Positions 8,686 to 17,147 of a stretch of 64,000 nucleotides of DNA are shown in pieces. The DNA is from Planomonospora sp. ID67723. Its GTDB lineage: Bacteria > Actinomycetota > Actinomycetes > Streptosporangiales > Streptosporangiaceae. Position 1 is the first letter of the stretch. Each line of letters opens with the position of its first letter. The stretch is taken from NCBI RefSeq assembly GCF_015711605.1, contig NZ_JABTEZ010000004.1:372001-436000 (forward strand), read 5' to 3'. A program made the translations under genes and the position numbers. The notes below the pieces were generated by a model that was not told where the DNA came from, did no database searches, and saw nothing but the letters and a program-made list of their open reading frames with translations.

Positions 8686-9908
8686 CAGGCCACCCCCTCG
8701 ATGCCCAGCAGCGTGTCGTAGTCACTGAGCCGCCGATGCTCGACCACCATCACGCCCGCGGGCCGAGCGGCCTGGTTGACCGAGCGGCGCAGCGCCGCCG
8801 CCGCGGCGGCGTGACCGGCATCAGTGATCGTCTGGTGGGCGGCCCAGCACCGCTCATGCCGGGCCACCAGACGACCGCCGCAGGTCACGACCACCTGCTC
8901 CAGGTCGGCGGCGACCTCGACCAGCCGGCCAATGACCGAGGGGTGCACCGTGTAGTGGTTGGAGGCGATGCGCACGTAGTGGTCGCGGGCCAGCCGGGTC
9001 GAGCTGCGCCAGCCGGTCACCGGGGCGACCGGCGGCAACGTGACCATCGCGGTCCGGTCGGCGTCGAGGCGGTCGATCGGCCGGCACTCGATGCGCCGGT
9101 GATGACGCGCGTTGGCGCGATTCAGCCAGTCGGTCAGCTGGGCGTTGAAGTCGTGCGGGCCGGCGAAGGAGCGCCCCGGCAGGAACGAGGTCTCCAGATA
9201 GCCGTTGGCCCGTTCGACCAGGCCCTTTGCCTCGGGATCGGCCGGTCGGCACTGGTGGATGGCCACGCCCAGCGTTCCGCGGAACGCGCTGGCCTCGGTG
9301 GTCAGTTGCGGTCGGCCCGCCTTCCACTGCCCGATCGCGCTCTCGTTGTCCCACACCAGCGTCTTGGGCACCGCACCCAGAGCGGTCAGCAGGGCCCACA
9401 TCCCGGCGAACAGGTCCCCGGCCGCGCGTGAGGGCAGCATGCGGGCCATCAGCCAGCGCGAGTAGCCGCTGACCATGACCAGCACCGGCAGGATCGCCGT
9501 CTGTCCGGCGCCCACCGGGATCCGCACCGGCGGGAACCACAGGTCGCACTGGGCCAGTTGCCCGGGCTGATACGTCGTGCGCGAGGCCGGGTCGGCGGGT
9601 TTGTAGTGCGGCCGCAGCAATTGGATGCGGTCCTTGAGCACGGTCAGGGAGTTCTGCCAGCCGATCCGCTCGGCGATCACGGTGGCCGGCATGTCCGGGA
9701 ACTCCTCCAGCAGTTTGCGGATCTGCGGCTCGGCCGCGTCTGCGATCGATCCCTTGCTCGCCCGCCGGTACTTCGGCGGTTCTGTGGCCGCCAGCGCGCG
9801 CTTGACGGTGTTCTTCGAGATGCCCATCCGCCGAGCGATCGCCTTGATCGGCATGTTCTCGGCCCGGTGCAACCGGCGGATCTCCGCCCAGTCCTCCACC
9901 TTGATCAC
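8685..9908 (-). CDS. istA: IS21 transposase IstA
   Basis: 407 residues. The N terminus has a helix-turn-helix (IKAIARRMGISKNTVKRAL, about residues 21-39). The RNase H-like catalytic core shows the three acidic positions: D in AQCDLWFPP, D in LVWDNESAIG and E in KGLVERANGYLE. A C-terminal beta-barrel-like region (HYVRIASNHYTVHPSVIG) follows, as in other IstA proteins. Full length with intact motifs. Confidence 0.95.
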   Translation of the reverse strand: MIKVEDWAEIRRLHRAENMPIKAIARRMGISKNTVKRALAATEPPKYRRASKGSIADAAEPQIRKLLEEFPDMPATVIAERIGWQNSLTVLKDRIQLLRPHYKPADPASRTTYQPGQLAQCDLWFPPVRIPVGAGQTAILPVLVMVSGYSRWLMARMLPSRAAGDLFAGMWALLTALGAVPKTLVWDNESAIGQWKAGRPQLTTEASAFRGTLGVAIHQCRPADPEAKGLVERANGYLETSFLPGRSFAGPHDFNAQLTDWLNRANARHHRRIECRPIDRLDADRTAMVTLPPVAPVTGWRSSTRLARDHYVRIASNHYTVHPSVIGRLVEVAADLEQVVVTCGGRLVARHERCWAAHQTITDAGHAAAAAALRRSVNQAARPAGVMVVEHRRLSDYDTLLGIEGVA

Positions 9909-9984
9909 CCTCCACGATGACAGCGGAGGGGTCAGATTTCGGCCGTCGCCTGAGAGTCAGTTTTCACGCGTCGTCGACACTACG

Positions 9985-10382
9985 CCGTATGAGCGGCTTC
10001 GTCAGGTGTCTCAGGACAGCACTACGTCCCAGGCCGGGTGTGTCGGGTGGCGGTCACTCCGGGACCGGCATCCGGTCCGGCGTCGTTCGTCCCATACCGA
10101 TGTGGCTGGATGGTAGCTGCACCCCGACGGCGGTGCAGCGCATGCAGGCCTTCGGCCAGGAGACCGCCTTCACCCTCCCGCACACCACCACCAGGGGCCA
10201 GGATGCGCGAGCGGCCTCCAGACCGCCCGTGCCGCAGACATGCTCAGAGGCTTCCCCCAGGCCTTTGCGTAGCTGTCCCGGGACACCCTGGGCACGTTGG
10301 CCGAGGTTCAGCACGTCCACGCCGCCCAGCTTGAGCACGGCAACGGCTGGTAGCGATACGGTCCGCCAACCCATAGCAGCTG
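9985..10382 (+). other. no intact gene; possible degraded ORF
   Basis: This is the flank beyond the IS21 element. A plus frame near 10205-10352 reads GLQTARAADMLRGFPQAFA, a stop, then LSRDTLGTLAEVQHVH, which could be a nonsense-mutated remnant of a helical protein. It has no start and I do not recognise it. I see nothing else. Confidence 0.3.
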
Positions 10383-11078
10383 TTATCGGGGACGGGGAAT
10401 CGTTGCCGGGCGCCGGGCCAGGACATCTAACACTGCGCACCGGGATCGGATCCACGCGGCGGTGTCCGGGCATGTCCACCCGGCGACGTCGAGGGTGGCG
10501 GCATGCAGTTCCTTCAGCGGCCGCTCGTAGATGGGTTCGTGGTGGGCGATGCGGTTGCGCAGATCGTGGAGTTGGGCGAGAGGGTCGTAGACGTCGCGGC
10601 GCAGCTGCCGGCTCGGCCACGCGTGGCGCAGATGGGGCCACAGGGACCGGTCGTATGAGCTGATCAGCAGGTAGCGCCAGAACCCGAAGGACAGCTCTGC
10701 CACCACGTGCCCGATGGTTTCCGGTCGACGGCCGTTGAGGGTGGCGCGGCCGCGGGCTTTGGCGATCTCCCTGCGGGTTTGATCGCTGAAGACCCGGCCA
10801 GGATCGAGATACCAGCGAGGCTGAGCGTATGACGCCGTCGACCACGCGGTCAGCTGCTGGTGCATCGCGTTGCGGATCAGCACCTCCAAGTGCCCCAGGG
10901 TGCTCCAGAAGGTGGCGCTGATGGTGGCGTTCCACTCATACAGCGCGATGGCCTGGCGGAGATCCCCGCCGACCGCGGTGCGATAGCGGCCCAGTCGCTC
11001 GGGCGACAACCGCTGCTCGAGCACACGGGCGGGGGGTTCGGACAGCACCGGCGCCTCGACCTTTCCGACAAGGGACAC
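10383..11078 (-). CDS. Abi family / HEPN-type abortive infection protein
   Basis: 231 residues from GTG 11078. The helical Abi-like pattern is clear: YEWNATISATFWSTLGHLEV, then RNAMHQQLTAW, a FGFWRYLLISSYDRSLWP segment, and the HEPN catalytic motif in RNRIAHHEPIY (R-x4-H). Proteins of this type are thought to be metal-independent RNases acting in phage defence or as toxins. No antitoxin partner is visible. AAGGAG lies very close to the GTG, so the true start could be slightly downstream. It is transcribed away from the palindrome at 11153. Confidence 0.8.
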   Translation of the reverse strand: MSLVGKVEAPVLSEPPARVLEQRLSPERLGRYRTAVGGDLRQAIALYEWNATISATFWSTLGHLEVLIRNAMHQQLTAWSTASYAQPRWYLDPGRVFSDQTRREIAKARGRATLNGRRPETIGHVVAELSFGFWRYLLISSYDRSLWPHLRHAWPSRQLRRDVYDPLAQLHDLRNRIAHHEPIYERPLKELHAATLDVAGWTCPDTAAWIRSRCAVLDVLARRPATIPRPR

Positions 11079-11152
11079 TCCTTCACCAGGAGCACCTACG
11101 GTAAGCGAAAGATTGCGGCACGTATTGGCTATTGGTGGCGTCCGCCCCGGAA

Positions 11153-11194
11153 ATCACGAGGGGCGCCCACCGTACGGTGGGCGCCCCTCGTGAT
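11153..11194. terminator. perfect 42-bp palindrome
   Basis: Positions 11153-11173 and 11174-11194 are exact reverse complements, centred on CCGTACGG, with no loop spacer. It lies upstream of the Abi gene (minus) and 315 bases before the next plus-strand gene. It could serve as a transcription barrier or as a recognition site. Confidence 0.6.
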
Positions 11195-11508
11195 GAAGAA
11201 CCAGAACTCTGGTGGCCTCACCAGGAGGCGCCCAGAGCTTTCGATGTCATTGTAGCAGGTGGTTGGCCGTGTGCCCGATCGATGAGATCCGGCCCCGTGG
11301 GCACGCTCGCCGCGACGACCTGGACGGGCGGTGAGCGACGGCTATCGCCGGACGTGCCAGGGGCGCCTTCGGCCACGACCGGCCTGCGAGCGTTGTGCCG
11401 CGCATTTGCCCGGGGGTACGAAGGCAGCGATGCCGCCGAACCCGCTCTGCAGGCGCCCGGCTGCGGGCTTATCCGACTGTGCCCGCACGGGGTCGGGTAG
11501 GCCTCCCG
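11195..11508. other. no gene recognised
   Basis: Short frames on both strands lack coherent composition or start signals. I see nothing that I can support as coding, and no repeat other than the adjacent palindrome. Confidence 0.4.
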
Positions 11509-11928
11509 GTGAAGACGACTCGGCTGCAGGAGGCGACGGTGCGCTTTCGTGGCGTCGTGGCCGGGGCCACCTACCTGGTCCGGGTGCCGGTGGACCTGCC
11601 GCCCGGCCGCTACCCGCTGGCCGCACTGGGCCCGGTGCTGTATCGCGAGTACGGCCGGCTGCGCGGCACGACCTTCGAGCTGACCGTCACCGCCACGGCG
11701 GTGGTTCTCGCAGGAATCCCGATGGTGGAGGGCCTGCGCGTGGTCGACTCCGGCCGGATCGAGGTCGCGCTCACGCCCGCGCAGGTCGAGGCCTTCGGGC
11801 TGCAGAGCGGCGTCGCCTACCGGATACGCGGCGAGTGGTACGGCGCCGACGGCCGGGCGGTGGAGATGCCGGTGGCGGCGGCGATCCGGGTCCCGGCCCG
11901 CTGGCTGCATCCGCTGGGGGAGAGCTGA
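11509..11928 (+). CDS. hypothetical beta-rich protein, 139 aa
   Basis: GTG at 11509 is the best start, because upstream codons in the frame look random. The protein is soluble and strand-rich (for example GVVAGATYLVRVPVDLPPG, then LTVTATAVVLAGIPMV). A repeated strand-turn-strand pattern suggests a small beta-sandwich. No catalytic motif is seen. I do not recognise the family. Confidence 0.6.
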   Translation: MKTTRLQEATVRFRGVVAGATYLVRVPVDLPPGRYPLAALGPVLYREYGRLRGTTFELTVTATAVVLAGIPMVEGLRVVDSGRIEVALTPAQVEAFGLQSGVAYRIRGEWYGADGRAVEMPVAAAIRVPARWLHPLGES

Positions 11929-12254
11929 TCGCAGGCAGAGGCTGCCGCGTCGGCCCGGAAGGCGGCCGCGACAGGACGCGCTACGCGGCAGGGGCCGCCT
12001 GCTCCCCGTCCACGACAGGAGCCAGGAACAGGCGACCCCCTACAAAGACCCCGGCCGCGCGACCGCATGACCAAAGCCTCCGACTGCCACGGTAGCGGGC
12101 CGGCGGCGGCTAATGGGCGAAGACCGCTCATGCGCCGCGGCCACAAAGTGCACCCTGGATGCCGTCTGGCATGGTCTCGAAGCCGCGAAGGATCGGACGC
12201 GAATCGGCTTGACCTGCCGACCTGGTCGCGCTGGCCGGTGTAGCGTAGCTCACC
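11929..12254. other. no gene recognised
   Basis: The stretch between two small hypothetical genes has only arginine and proline rich shadow frames. I see no promoter, hairpin or transposon end that I could defend. Confidence 0.4.
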
Positions 12255-12482
12255 GTGACCCCCCATGATCCCTTCCCCGGTCTGCCTGATGCCGCTCCCG
12301 CCGCGGTGAGTGCTGCCGTCGACGCCTGCGAGCGGTTCCTGGCTCATCTGGGCCTGCTGGCAGGGCAGTTGCGGGAGCTGCCACCGGATCCCGCAGGCGC
12401 CGCGCAGGTCCGGGAGGCCACGGCCCGGGTCGGCGTGGTTCTGGCGGAGCTGACGGCAGCCGCCGCCGGGCAGCGACCGTAG
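12255..12482 (+). CDS. small helical hypothetical protein, 75 aa
   Basis: GTG at 12255 opens a short frame of typical actinobacterial coding composition. It encodes two amphipathic helices (VDACERFLAHLGLLAGQLREL and VREATARVGVVLAELTAAAA). No cysteines, no signal peptide. The helical hairpin suggests a small binding partner or orphan antitoxin-type protein, but there is no direct evidence. Confidence 0.45.
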   Translation: MTPHDPFPGLPDAAPAAVSAAVDACERFLAHLGLLAGQLRELPPDPAGAAQVREATARVGVVLAELTAAAAGQRP

Positions 12483-12526
12483 CGACCGAACCCGGCAATC
12501 CAGGAAACAAAGGAGAGCGGCGCCGG

Positions 12527-12869
12527 TCACGGGTGAGTGTGGTATTCGCGCGGCACCCGCCGGTAGTCCTGGCCCGGCAACGGGATGACCTCGGCGGCAG
12601 CGACATGTAGATCGTCCAGGGTCGCGCGGCGCGCTCCGGTGCTTTGGCTGATGGTCAGCCGGGCCAGATGCGCCCACCACGAACCACTGGCGCGCCGCCA
12701 GCCGCGCAGCAGGACTATCTGTCCGCCGTAGGCGACCATTGGCGGCAGCTCCACCCTCGGGCCCGGGCGGTTGGGAAGCTGGTCGTAGGGCTGGCCGTCG
12801 AGTTTGGCCACATCCGCATACGGCAGGCGCTGCTCGATGATGGATGGTGCGTCCGTCACCGGGTCGCCG
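12527..12869 (-). pseudogene. 5'-truncated paralogue of the gene at 18867-19331
   Basis: The minus frame ends in IPLPGQDYRRVPREYHTHP and is clearly homologous to the protein at 18867-19331 (shared blocks DPVTDAPSIIE, LPYADVA, LDGQPYDQLP, LLRGWR, GSWWA). At about 12869, just after the shared DNA segment ending ACCGGGTCG, homology stops and a plus-strand fragment of another gene begins. About 45 N-terminal codons are missing, so the copy has no start. Confidence 0.7.
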
Positions 12870-13015
12870 AGGCGCTGACCACCGGCCAGCCCGCCGACGT
12901 ACTGCCCGACATGGTGTGGGCGGTGATCACCGCCGATGCCGAAGTGAGCATCGGGGAGCCGGTCCTGCGCCTGGTCCCCAGCTCCCCGAAGATCACCTGG
13001 ACCGGCGCGGTGTGA
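12870..13015 (+). pseudogene. C-terminal fragment of an unidentified protein
   Basis: Starting exactly at the junction with the truncated minus-strand gene, a plus frame reads LTTGQPADVLPDMVWAVITA, then a strand-rich end SSPKITWTGAV before the TGA at 13013. It looks like a genuine protein tail cut at its 5' side by the same rearrangement. Confidence 0.4.
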
Positions 13016-13177
13016 CAGCGATGCGCTCAGCTGTCCGGTGAGCTGGATCGGGCGAGCTTGGGGCAAGTGGCGCTATGCCCGATCGAGCACCAGCAGCTGC
13101 TGGCCAAGATCAACGCTGCTCAGCGGTTCGTGCACAAGCAGGGTGAGAGGATCGGCACCTTGGACGCCATGAGCTGA
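13016..13177 (+). pseudogene. short fragment ending before a terminator
   Basis: The same frame continues after the TGA at 13013 with LSGELDRASLGQVALCPIEH and QQLLAKINAAQRFVHKQGER, ending at 13177. There is no start with a ribosome site. It may be the end of another gene, or read-through debris of the preceding one. A strong hairpin follows directly. Confidence 0.35.
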
Positions 13178-13183
13178 GGGCTC

Positions 13184-13222
13184 GCGACGCCGCCCTCCTC
13201 GCGCCAAGAAGGGCGGCGTCGC
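13184..13222 (+). terminator. strong hairpin terminator
   Basis: GCGACGCCGCCCT at 13184-13196 pairs perfectly over 13 bp with AGGGCGGCGTCGC at 13210-13222 around a 13-base loop. It sits 7 bases after the stop at 13177 and before the convergent gene that ends at 13274, so it probably terminates both strands. Confidence 0.75.
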
Positions 13223-13273
13223 ATTGTCGGCCATGCGCGCGGCCAGCATCCGCCTTGCAGCAGCCCTTACGGC

Positions 13274-13492
13274 TCAGCCGCTGAGGACACCGTTGGGCAG
13301 GATGGTGTTGAGGGCTCCCCCGGAGAGAATGCCGGACAGGACGTTGTTTACCTGCCCCAGAAGACTCCCCAGGAAATCGGTGCCGGCGGTGACGCCGACG
13401 GGGGCTGGCTGGGCCGAGGCCGGGGTGCTGGTGATCAGCACACTGAGGCTGGCGAGGGCGGTCACGACGGTAAGCCGGATCGGGCGGGTCAT
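13274..13492 (-). CDS. small secreted protein, 72 aa
   Basis: From ATG 13492, with GAAGGGA upstream. Residues 1-29 form a Sec signal peptide: MTRPIR, a hydrophobic core (LTVVTALASLSVLI), and a cleavage site at ASA-QP. The mature peptide of about 43 residues is Gly, Asn and Leu rich (FLGSLLGQVNNVLSGILSGG) and lacks cysteine. It resembles small exported actinomycete peptides of unknown role. It lacks the paired cysteines of rodlins or of classic chaplins. Confidence 0.7.
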   Translation of the reverse strand: MTRPIRLTVVTALASLSVLITSTPASAQPAPVGVTAGTDFLGSLLGQVNNVLSGILSGGALNTILPNGVLSG

Positions 13493-13854
13493 GGGCGGGT
13501 CCCTTCCGTATTGGGGCGGCGGGGCGCCGCTCTCCACAATGACTACGAAGGGTAAAGGTTCTATCACGACTAGTAAGATCCGGGTAGGGGCTGCGGTCCT
13601 CGCCGCAGGCATTCCCCCATGTCACCGGCGGGTACACCGATGGCTTTGCAGCTCACCGTAGTTTCGGGAGTACTGGGCCAAGACGTACTCCTCCTGCGGT
13701 AACGGTGTCTATCTGTGCCGACGCGACATCAGGGCCTGTGATGACCGGGGAGCACCGTTGTGTTCTCCCGGCGGCCCGCCAACTTGTGCCGTCCACGCTG
13801 ATCAGCCGAGCCGGAGCTTGGGCGACGGCCAGCGGGCCGGTGGCGTCAGATGGT

Positions 13855-14286
13855 TCAGGGGTTCTCGTGGACCTGAGTGTTCTGGGCGGCCGCGATCTTC
13901 CAGAGACCTTCTTCCTTGGCGAGGATGTAGAAGGGACGTCCTTCGGGGCCGTCGGCGCGAGTGCCATCAGAGTTGAGGAGCACCTGATGGACGTTGACAG
14001 CGGCCACGTCCGGGCGGATGAAGAGGATCCGAACCGGAGTGTAGGCAGCGGTTCCATGCCGGGTGGAGCCCGGAAGGACCTGGGCGGTGAAGTCGTGGAT
14101 GGTCTGCCAGCCGGAAAGGCGCTTGCCGTGCCCGGTCGTCCAGACCGGGTCCGCCTTACGGAACAGACTGAGAAAAGCCTCGACCTTCTCGTTCTGCTGG
14201 GCTTCCTGAACCGCGGCCACCAGGCCGACGATCGCGTCCACGTCATTCTGAGGGTCGTCGGCAACGCCGAAGATCTCAAGACTCAT
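13855..14286 (-). CDS. SgcJ/EcaC-type (SnoaL/NTF2-fold) protein
   Basis: 143 residues from ATG 14286, with GGAG seven bases upstream. It has the NTF2-like arrangement: N-terminal helices (DAIVGLVAAVQEAQQNEKVE), FLSLFRKADPVWTTGHG, RLSGWQTIHDFTAQVLPG, then long strands with VRILFIRPDVAAVNVHQVLL and a terminal KIAAAQNTQVHENP. This matches the SgcJ/EcaC oxidoreductase-like family, named after biosynthetic-cluster proteins; activity is mostly undetermined. No biosynthetic cluster is present here. The gene seems monocistronic. Confidence 0.8.
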   Translation of the reverse strand: MSLEIFGVADDPQNDVDAIVGLVAAVQEAQQNEKVEAFLSLFRKADPVWTTGHGKRLSGWQTIHDFTAQVLPGSTRHGTAAYTPVRILFIRPDVAAVNVHQVLLNSDGTRADGPEGRPFYILAKEEGLWKIAAAQNTQVHENP

Positions 14287-14555
14287 TATCGCTCCTTCGA
14301 ATACCGGTCGGGCGAGACCGTTGTGATGACCGTAGAACCTCGACTTAGCTTGATGGCAAGCCTGGATTGAACCGTGCTCGCCCAAGACGGGTGGGGCCGT
14401 ATCAAGACCCCCTTCCTCATTGGTGAGGTCTCCCCGCGCCATGGCGAAGGCCGTCTGAACCCGGTTTCCCGATAGAAGCAATCAAGATCGAGTTACACCG
14501 TTCACTGGACCCGCGAGCGGACCTCCGGTGGGATGACATCGGCCCGCTGCGAGCC

Positions 14556-15881
14556 TCACCTGTGGTCGCGGAGGAAGGCGGAGATGCCAGTGCGGGTTGG
14601 GTAATTGGGCAGGGGCGACGGCTCGCCCTGGAGGAACGCTGTGATGACGGCGGCGGCGCGCTCGTTGTTGTCGTCGAGGCCGTTCCACAGGCGGTGTCCG
14701 ACGCCGGGCATGTATTGGGTTCGCTCGATGGCGGAGCCGGCGGCGAGGATGCTGGTCTGCCATTGGCGTGTCTGTGAGGAGCATTCGGCGATCATCAGCA
14801 TCGCGGGGGTCCGGGAGCGGCTCAGCCCGGGAACGATAGAGGGTGAGTCTTTGATCGTCTGCTGGATCCGTAGGCTGGCGGCGGCGTTGAAGGAGAAGTT
14901 CTCCGCAGTGTCCTCGGTGGGGATGCGGCCGGCGTCGCGCGCGCAGTAGGCGGAGGCGGTGTCGCTGCCGAGATCGGCGGCCTTGAAGGCGTTGACGCCT
15001 TCGGCCTGCGTGATCAGGCCGGTGTCGGGCGGCAGGAGCCCGAGTTGGATGAGGCCGAGCGCGACGGCGTACCGGGGGACGTGTGTCGCCCGCCCTCCGG
15101 TCGGGGCCGGGGCGAGGCCACGCGCGGACGGTCGCCCTTGTTGCCCGCTGGTCAGTGCGGTGGGGCCGTCCATGGGGCCGGGTTCGGCGATGATCGCCCG
15201 GTGCACGCGGGCGGCGGTGTCGGGGGTGGCCAGGGCCCGGGTGAGCACGATCGCGCCCGCGGAGAATCCGAGGATGTCGGCCGGGCCCTTGTCCAGGCGG
15301 TCGATGAAGGCAGCGAGGTCGCGCACGGACCTGGAGATTGTGTACTGCTCCATGGGCAGCAGGTCGCTCCGCCCGCCGCCGGGGTGCTCGTAGGCGTACA
15401 CGTCGTAGCCCTGTCCGGCCAGGAGCCGCAGGAAGCGGTGGTCGAGCACGGAGATGGAGCGGACGGGCCCGCCGTGGAGGTAGACGAGCGGCGTGGGACG
15501 GCGGGGGGCGCCGACGGGGGGATAGTGGTAGACCGCGACCCGGCTTCCCGTGCTCAGGCTCCAGTGCCCCATCGCGACGAAGGGCAGGTCAGGCGGGTAC
15601 TGCCGAGTCGTGGGAACGGTGGGGACGCAGATTGACGCGGTGAGCGCCGCGGCGGCGACCACCGGGACGAAGGGCCACAGCCGGCCCGGCCAGGTACGGC
15701 CCCGGCCGCGCCATAGCGCGGCGACGATGCCGACTGCGAAGGCGGTCAGCCAGGCGGCGAGCCCGGAGCGCGCGCCGTCCGTCACTACGACGAGGGCGAG
15801 AAACAGCCCGGCCAGCCCCACGACGGCGAGCAGGACCAGGATCAGACGGCCGAGAAGGCGGATGGCGACGGGAAGAGACAT
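14556..15881 (-). CDS. membrane-anchored alpha/beta hydrolase (proline iminopeptidase-like)
   Basis: 441 residues from ATG 15881. Residues 1-100 hold three or four membrane segments (LILVLLAVVGLAGLFLALVV and following). The hydrolase domain follows: oxyanion-type HGGP in LVYLHGGPVRS, the nucleophile elbow GFSAG (ILGFSAGAIV), and a late histidine in GVGHRLWNG. The HGGP and GxSxG pair recalls prolyl aminopeptidases, so the substrate may be a small hydrophobic ester or peptide. It is transcribed divergently from a TetR regulator, with an inverted repeat between them, and is the likely target of that regulator. Confidence 0.8.
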   Translation of the reverse strand: MSLPVAIRLLGRLILVLLAVVGLAGLFLALVVVTDGARSGLAAWLTAFAVGIVAALWRGRGRTWPGRLWPFVPVVAAAALTASICVPTVPTTRQYPPDLPFVAMGHWSLSTGSRVAVYHYPPVGAPRRPTPLVYLHGGPVRSISVLDHRFLRLLAGQGYDVYAYEHPGGGRSDLLPMEQYTISRSVRDLAAFIDRLDKGPADILGFSAGAIVLTRALATPDTAARVHRAIIAEPGPMDGPTALTSGQQGRPSARGLAPAPTGGRATHVPRYAVALGLIQLGLLPPDTGLITQAEGVNAFKAADLGSDTASAYCARDAGRIPTEDTAENFSFNAAASLRIQQTIKDSPSIVPGLSRSRTPAMLMIAECSSQTRQWQTSILAAGSAIERTQYMPGVGHRLWNGLDDNNERAAAVITAFLQGEPSPLPNYPTRTGISAFLRDHR

Positions 15882-15886
15882 ATAAA

Positions 15887-15920
15887 TTTCCAAACGCTGT
15901 TTCAAAACGATGTTTGGAAA
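15887..15920. promoter_or_regulatory. TetR operator between hydrolase and regulator
   Basis: TTTCCAAAC at 15887-15895 is the inverted repeat of GTTTGGAAA at 15912-15920, with an AT-rich 16-base centre. It lies 6 bases upstream of the hydrolase ATG and 29 bases before the regulator's GTG, well placed for repression of both genes. Confidence 0.75.
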
Positions 15921-15948
15921 CACTACCAGCTCGGCTAGGCTGGTCGTC

Positions 15949-16524
15949 GTGGGAAGGCCGAGAACGAACGACGACACCGTGAAGGACCGCCTCATCGAGT
16001 CCGCGACCGAGATGTTCGCCACCCGTCCACGGGAGTCGATCACCATTCGAGCCCTGGCCGCCGCCGCCGGGACCGCGACCGCCGCGGTCTACTCGCTGTT
16101 CGACGGCAAGGACGGGCTGATCGCCGAAGTGCGCAACAGGGCGGTCGCCGGGCTGTCCCGGGAACTGTCGGCGGCGCCGACCTCCGATGACCCCCTCGCC
16201 GACCTCTATGCGCTGGCGGTCGCGTACCGGCGATGGGGGCGCGAGCACCGCCACCTCTACACCGTGTTGTTCGGCGGCGTGCAGAGCTTCGACCCGTCCG
16301 GCGAAGTGGGCGCCGCAGATCCCGTCAGGCCGCTCATCGAGGCGATAGACCGCGCTCGATCGGCCTCCACACTCTCGGGTGACGCGACCTCGATCGCGCT
16401 CTCCCTCTGGGTGACCCTGCACGGTCTGGTGACGCTCGAACTGGCCGGGGCCCTCGACACCGCCACGGCCGAGGCCACCTTCCGCTCGGCGATCCCCGCC
16501 GCGCTGCGCGGCTGGGCAGCCTGA
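15949..16524 (+). CDS. TetR family transcriptional regulator
   Basis: 191 residues from GTG 15949 (VGRPRTNDD). The N-terminal helix-turn-helix is typical: ESATEMFATRPRESITIRAL, AAAAGTATAAVYSLFDGKDGL. The C-terminal ligand domain begins near residue 70 and carries a tryptophan-containing WVTLHGLVTLELAG segment typical of the TetR_C_13-like group. It probably represses itself and the divergent hydrolase through the TTTCCAAAC/GTTTGGAAA site. The inducer is unknown. An earlier in-frame ATG at 15910 overlaps the operator and is less likely. Confidence 0.88.
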   Translation: MGRPRTNDDTVKDRLIESATEMFATRPRESITIRALAAAAGTATAAVYSLFDGKDGLIAEVRNRAVAGLSRELSAAPTSDDPLADLYALAVAYRRWGREHRHLYTVLFGGVQSFDPSGEVGAADPVRPLIEAIDRARSASTLSGDATSIALSLWVTLHGLVTLELAGALDTATAEATFRSAIPAALRGWAA

Positions 16525-16528
16525 CCTC

Positions 16529-16780
16529 ATGTCGGCGCCTCGTCCCGGCCTGATCGGTCACCAGAAGGACGAGGCGGTGCGCACCTGGCGCAAAGGTGCC
16601 GTCGGCGAGCGGCGCACCGCCTGGCTGCTGCGCCCCCTGGCCCGGCGCGGGTATGCGCTGCTGCACGACCGGGCCCTGCCCCGCAGCCGAAGCAATGTAG
16701 ATCACATGGTGATCGGCCCCACCGGCATCTGGGTGGTCGATTCCAAGAACTGGAGCCGCAGCACGCGCGTCACCGGCCGC
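16529..16780 (+). pseudogene. NERD (nuclease-related) domain fragment
   Basis: ATG at 16529, four bases after the TetR stop, opens a frame with AVGERRTAWLLRPLARRGYA, DRALPRSRSNVDHMVIGPTG and IWVVDSKNW: the NERD core with the conserved D (VDH) and the D-x-K catalytic-type pair. After about residue 84 the sequence degenerates, so the rest of the domain and any partner domain are lost. It was probably a DNA-processing or signalling nuclease. Confidence 0.7.
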
Positions 16781-17147
16781 GGCGACGGTCAGGGCGGCGC
16801 GCACCAGCAGCCGCCGGCGGCGTCCTTCGGCCAGCAGTTCGCGGTAGCGGGCGTGAGCGGAGGCACCGGCGCCGCCGGAAGGCACAGGGCGAGGAGAAAA
16901 CCGAGCGGTCATCGAGCGACCTTTCGACTACGGGAGCGAAAAGGAGCGGAGATGAGCACGAGCAGCGGATTTCACCGTAAATGCCGTCGGCGACAATTCC
17001 TGCCGGACGGGTGGAGGCGTGTCCGGATGTGGCCACCCGGGAGCGGGAAACAACACCGGAAGCGCACCGCGGCCGCACCGCACACCGAGCGGCGGCGGCG
17101 GTGGCCTGGCCTGCCAGGCGACATTCCCTGCGCTGATCATGATCATG
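16781..17147. other. debris between the NERD fragment and an IS5 remnant
   Basis: A minus frame at about 16790-16860 reads ARYRELLAEGRRRRLLVRAA, possibly a helical fragment of a lost gene. The remaining frames are arginine and proline rich. A TGATCATGATCATG repeat directly precedes the IS end. Confidence 0.3.

Larger units (their letters stand above)
7807..9979 (-). mobile_element. IS21-family element, intact, with 5-bp target duplication
   Basis: The left end TGTCAACGACGC at 7807 is matched by the inverted right end TGTCGACGACGC finishing at 9979. CTACG occurs directly outside both ends (7802-7806 and 9980-9984), a 5-bp target duplication in the range expected for IS21. Inside are istA and istB in the usual order. 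Both genes look complete, so this is a recent, potentially active insertion. Confidence 0.92.

Noticed and set aside
13705-14370. 221-codon plus frame
   Set aside because: Antisense to the SgcJ-type gene, which has a family match and a good ribosome site.
13855-16524. Natural-product gene cluster suggested by the SgcJ/EcaC-type gene
   Set aside because: No synthase, tailoring set or carrier protein lies nearby; this family is also common outside clusters.
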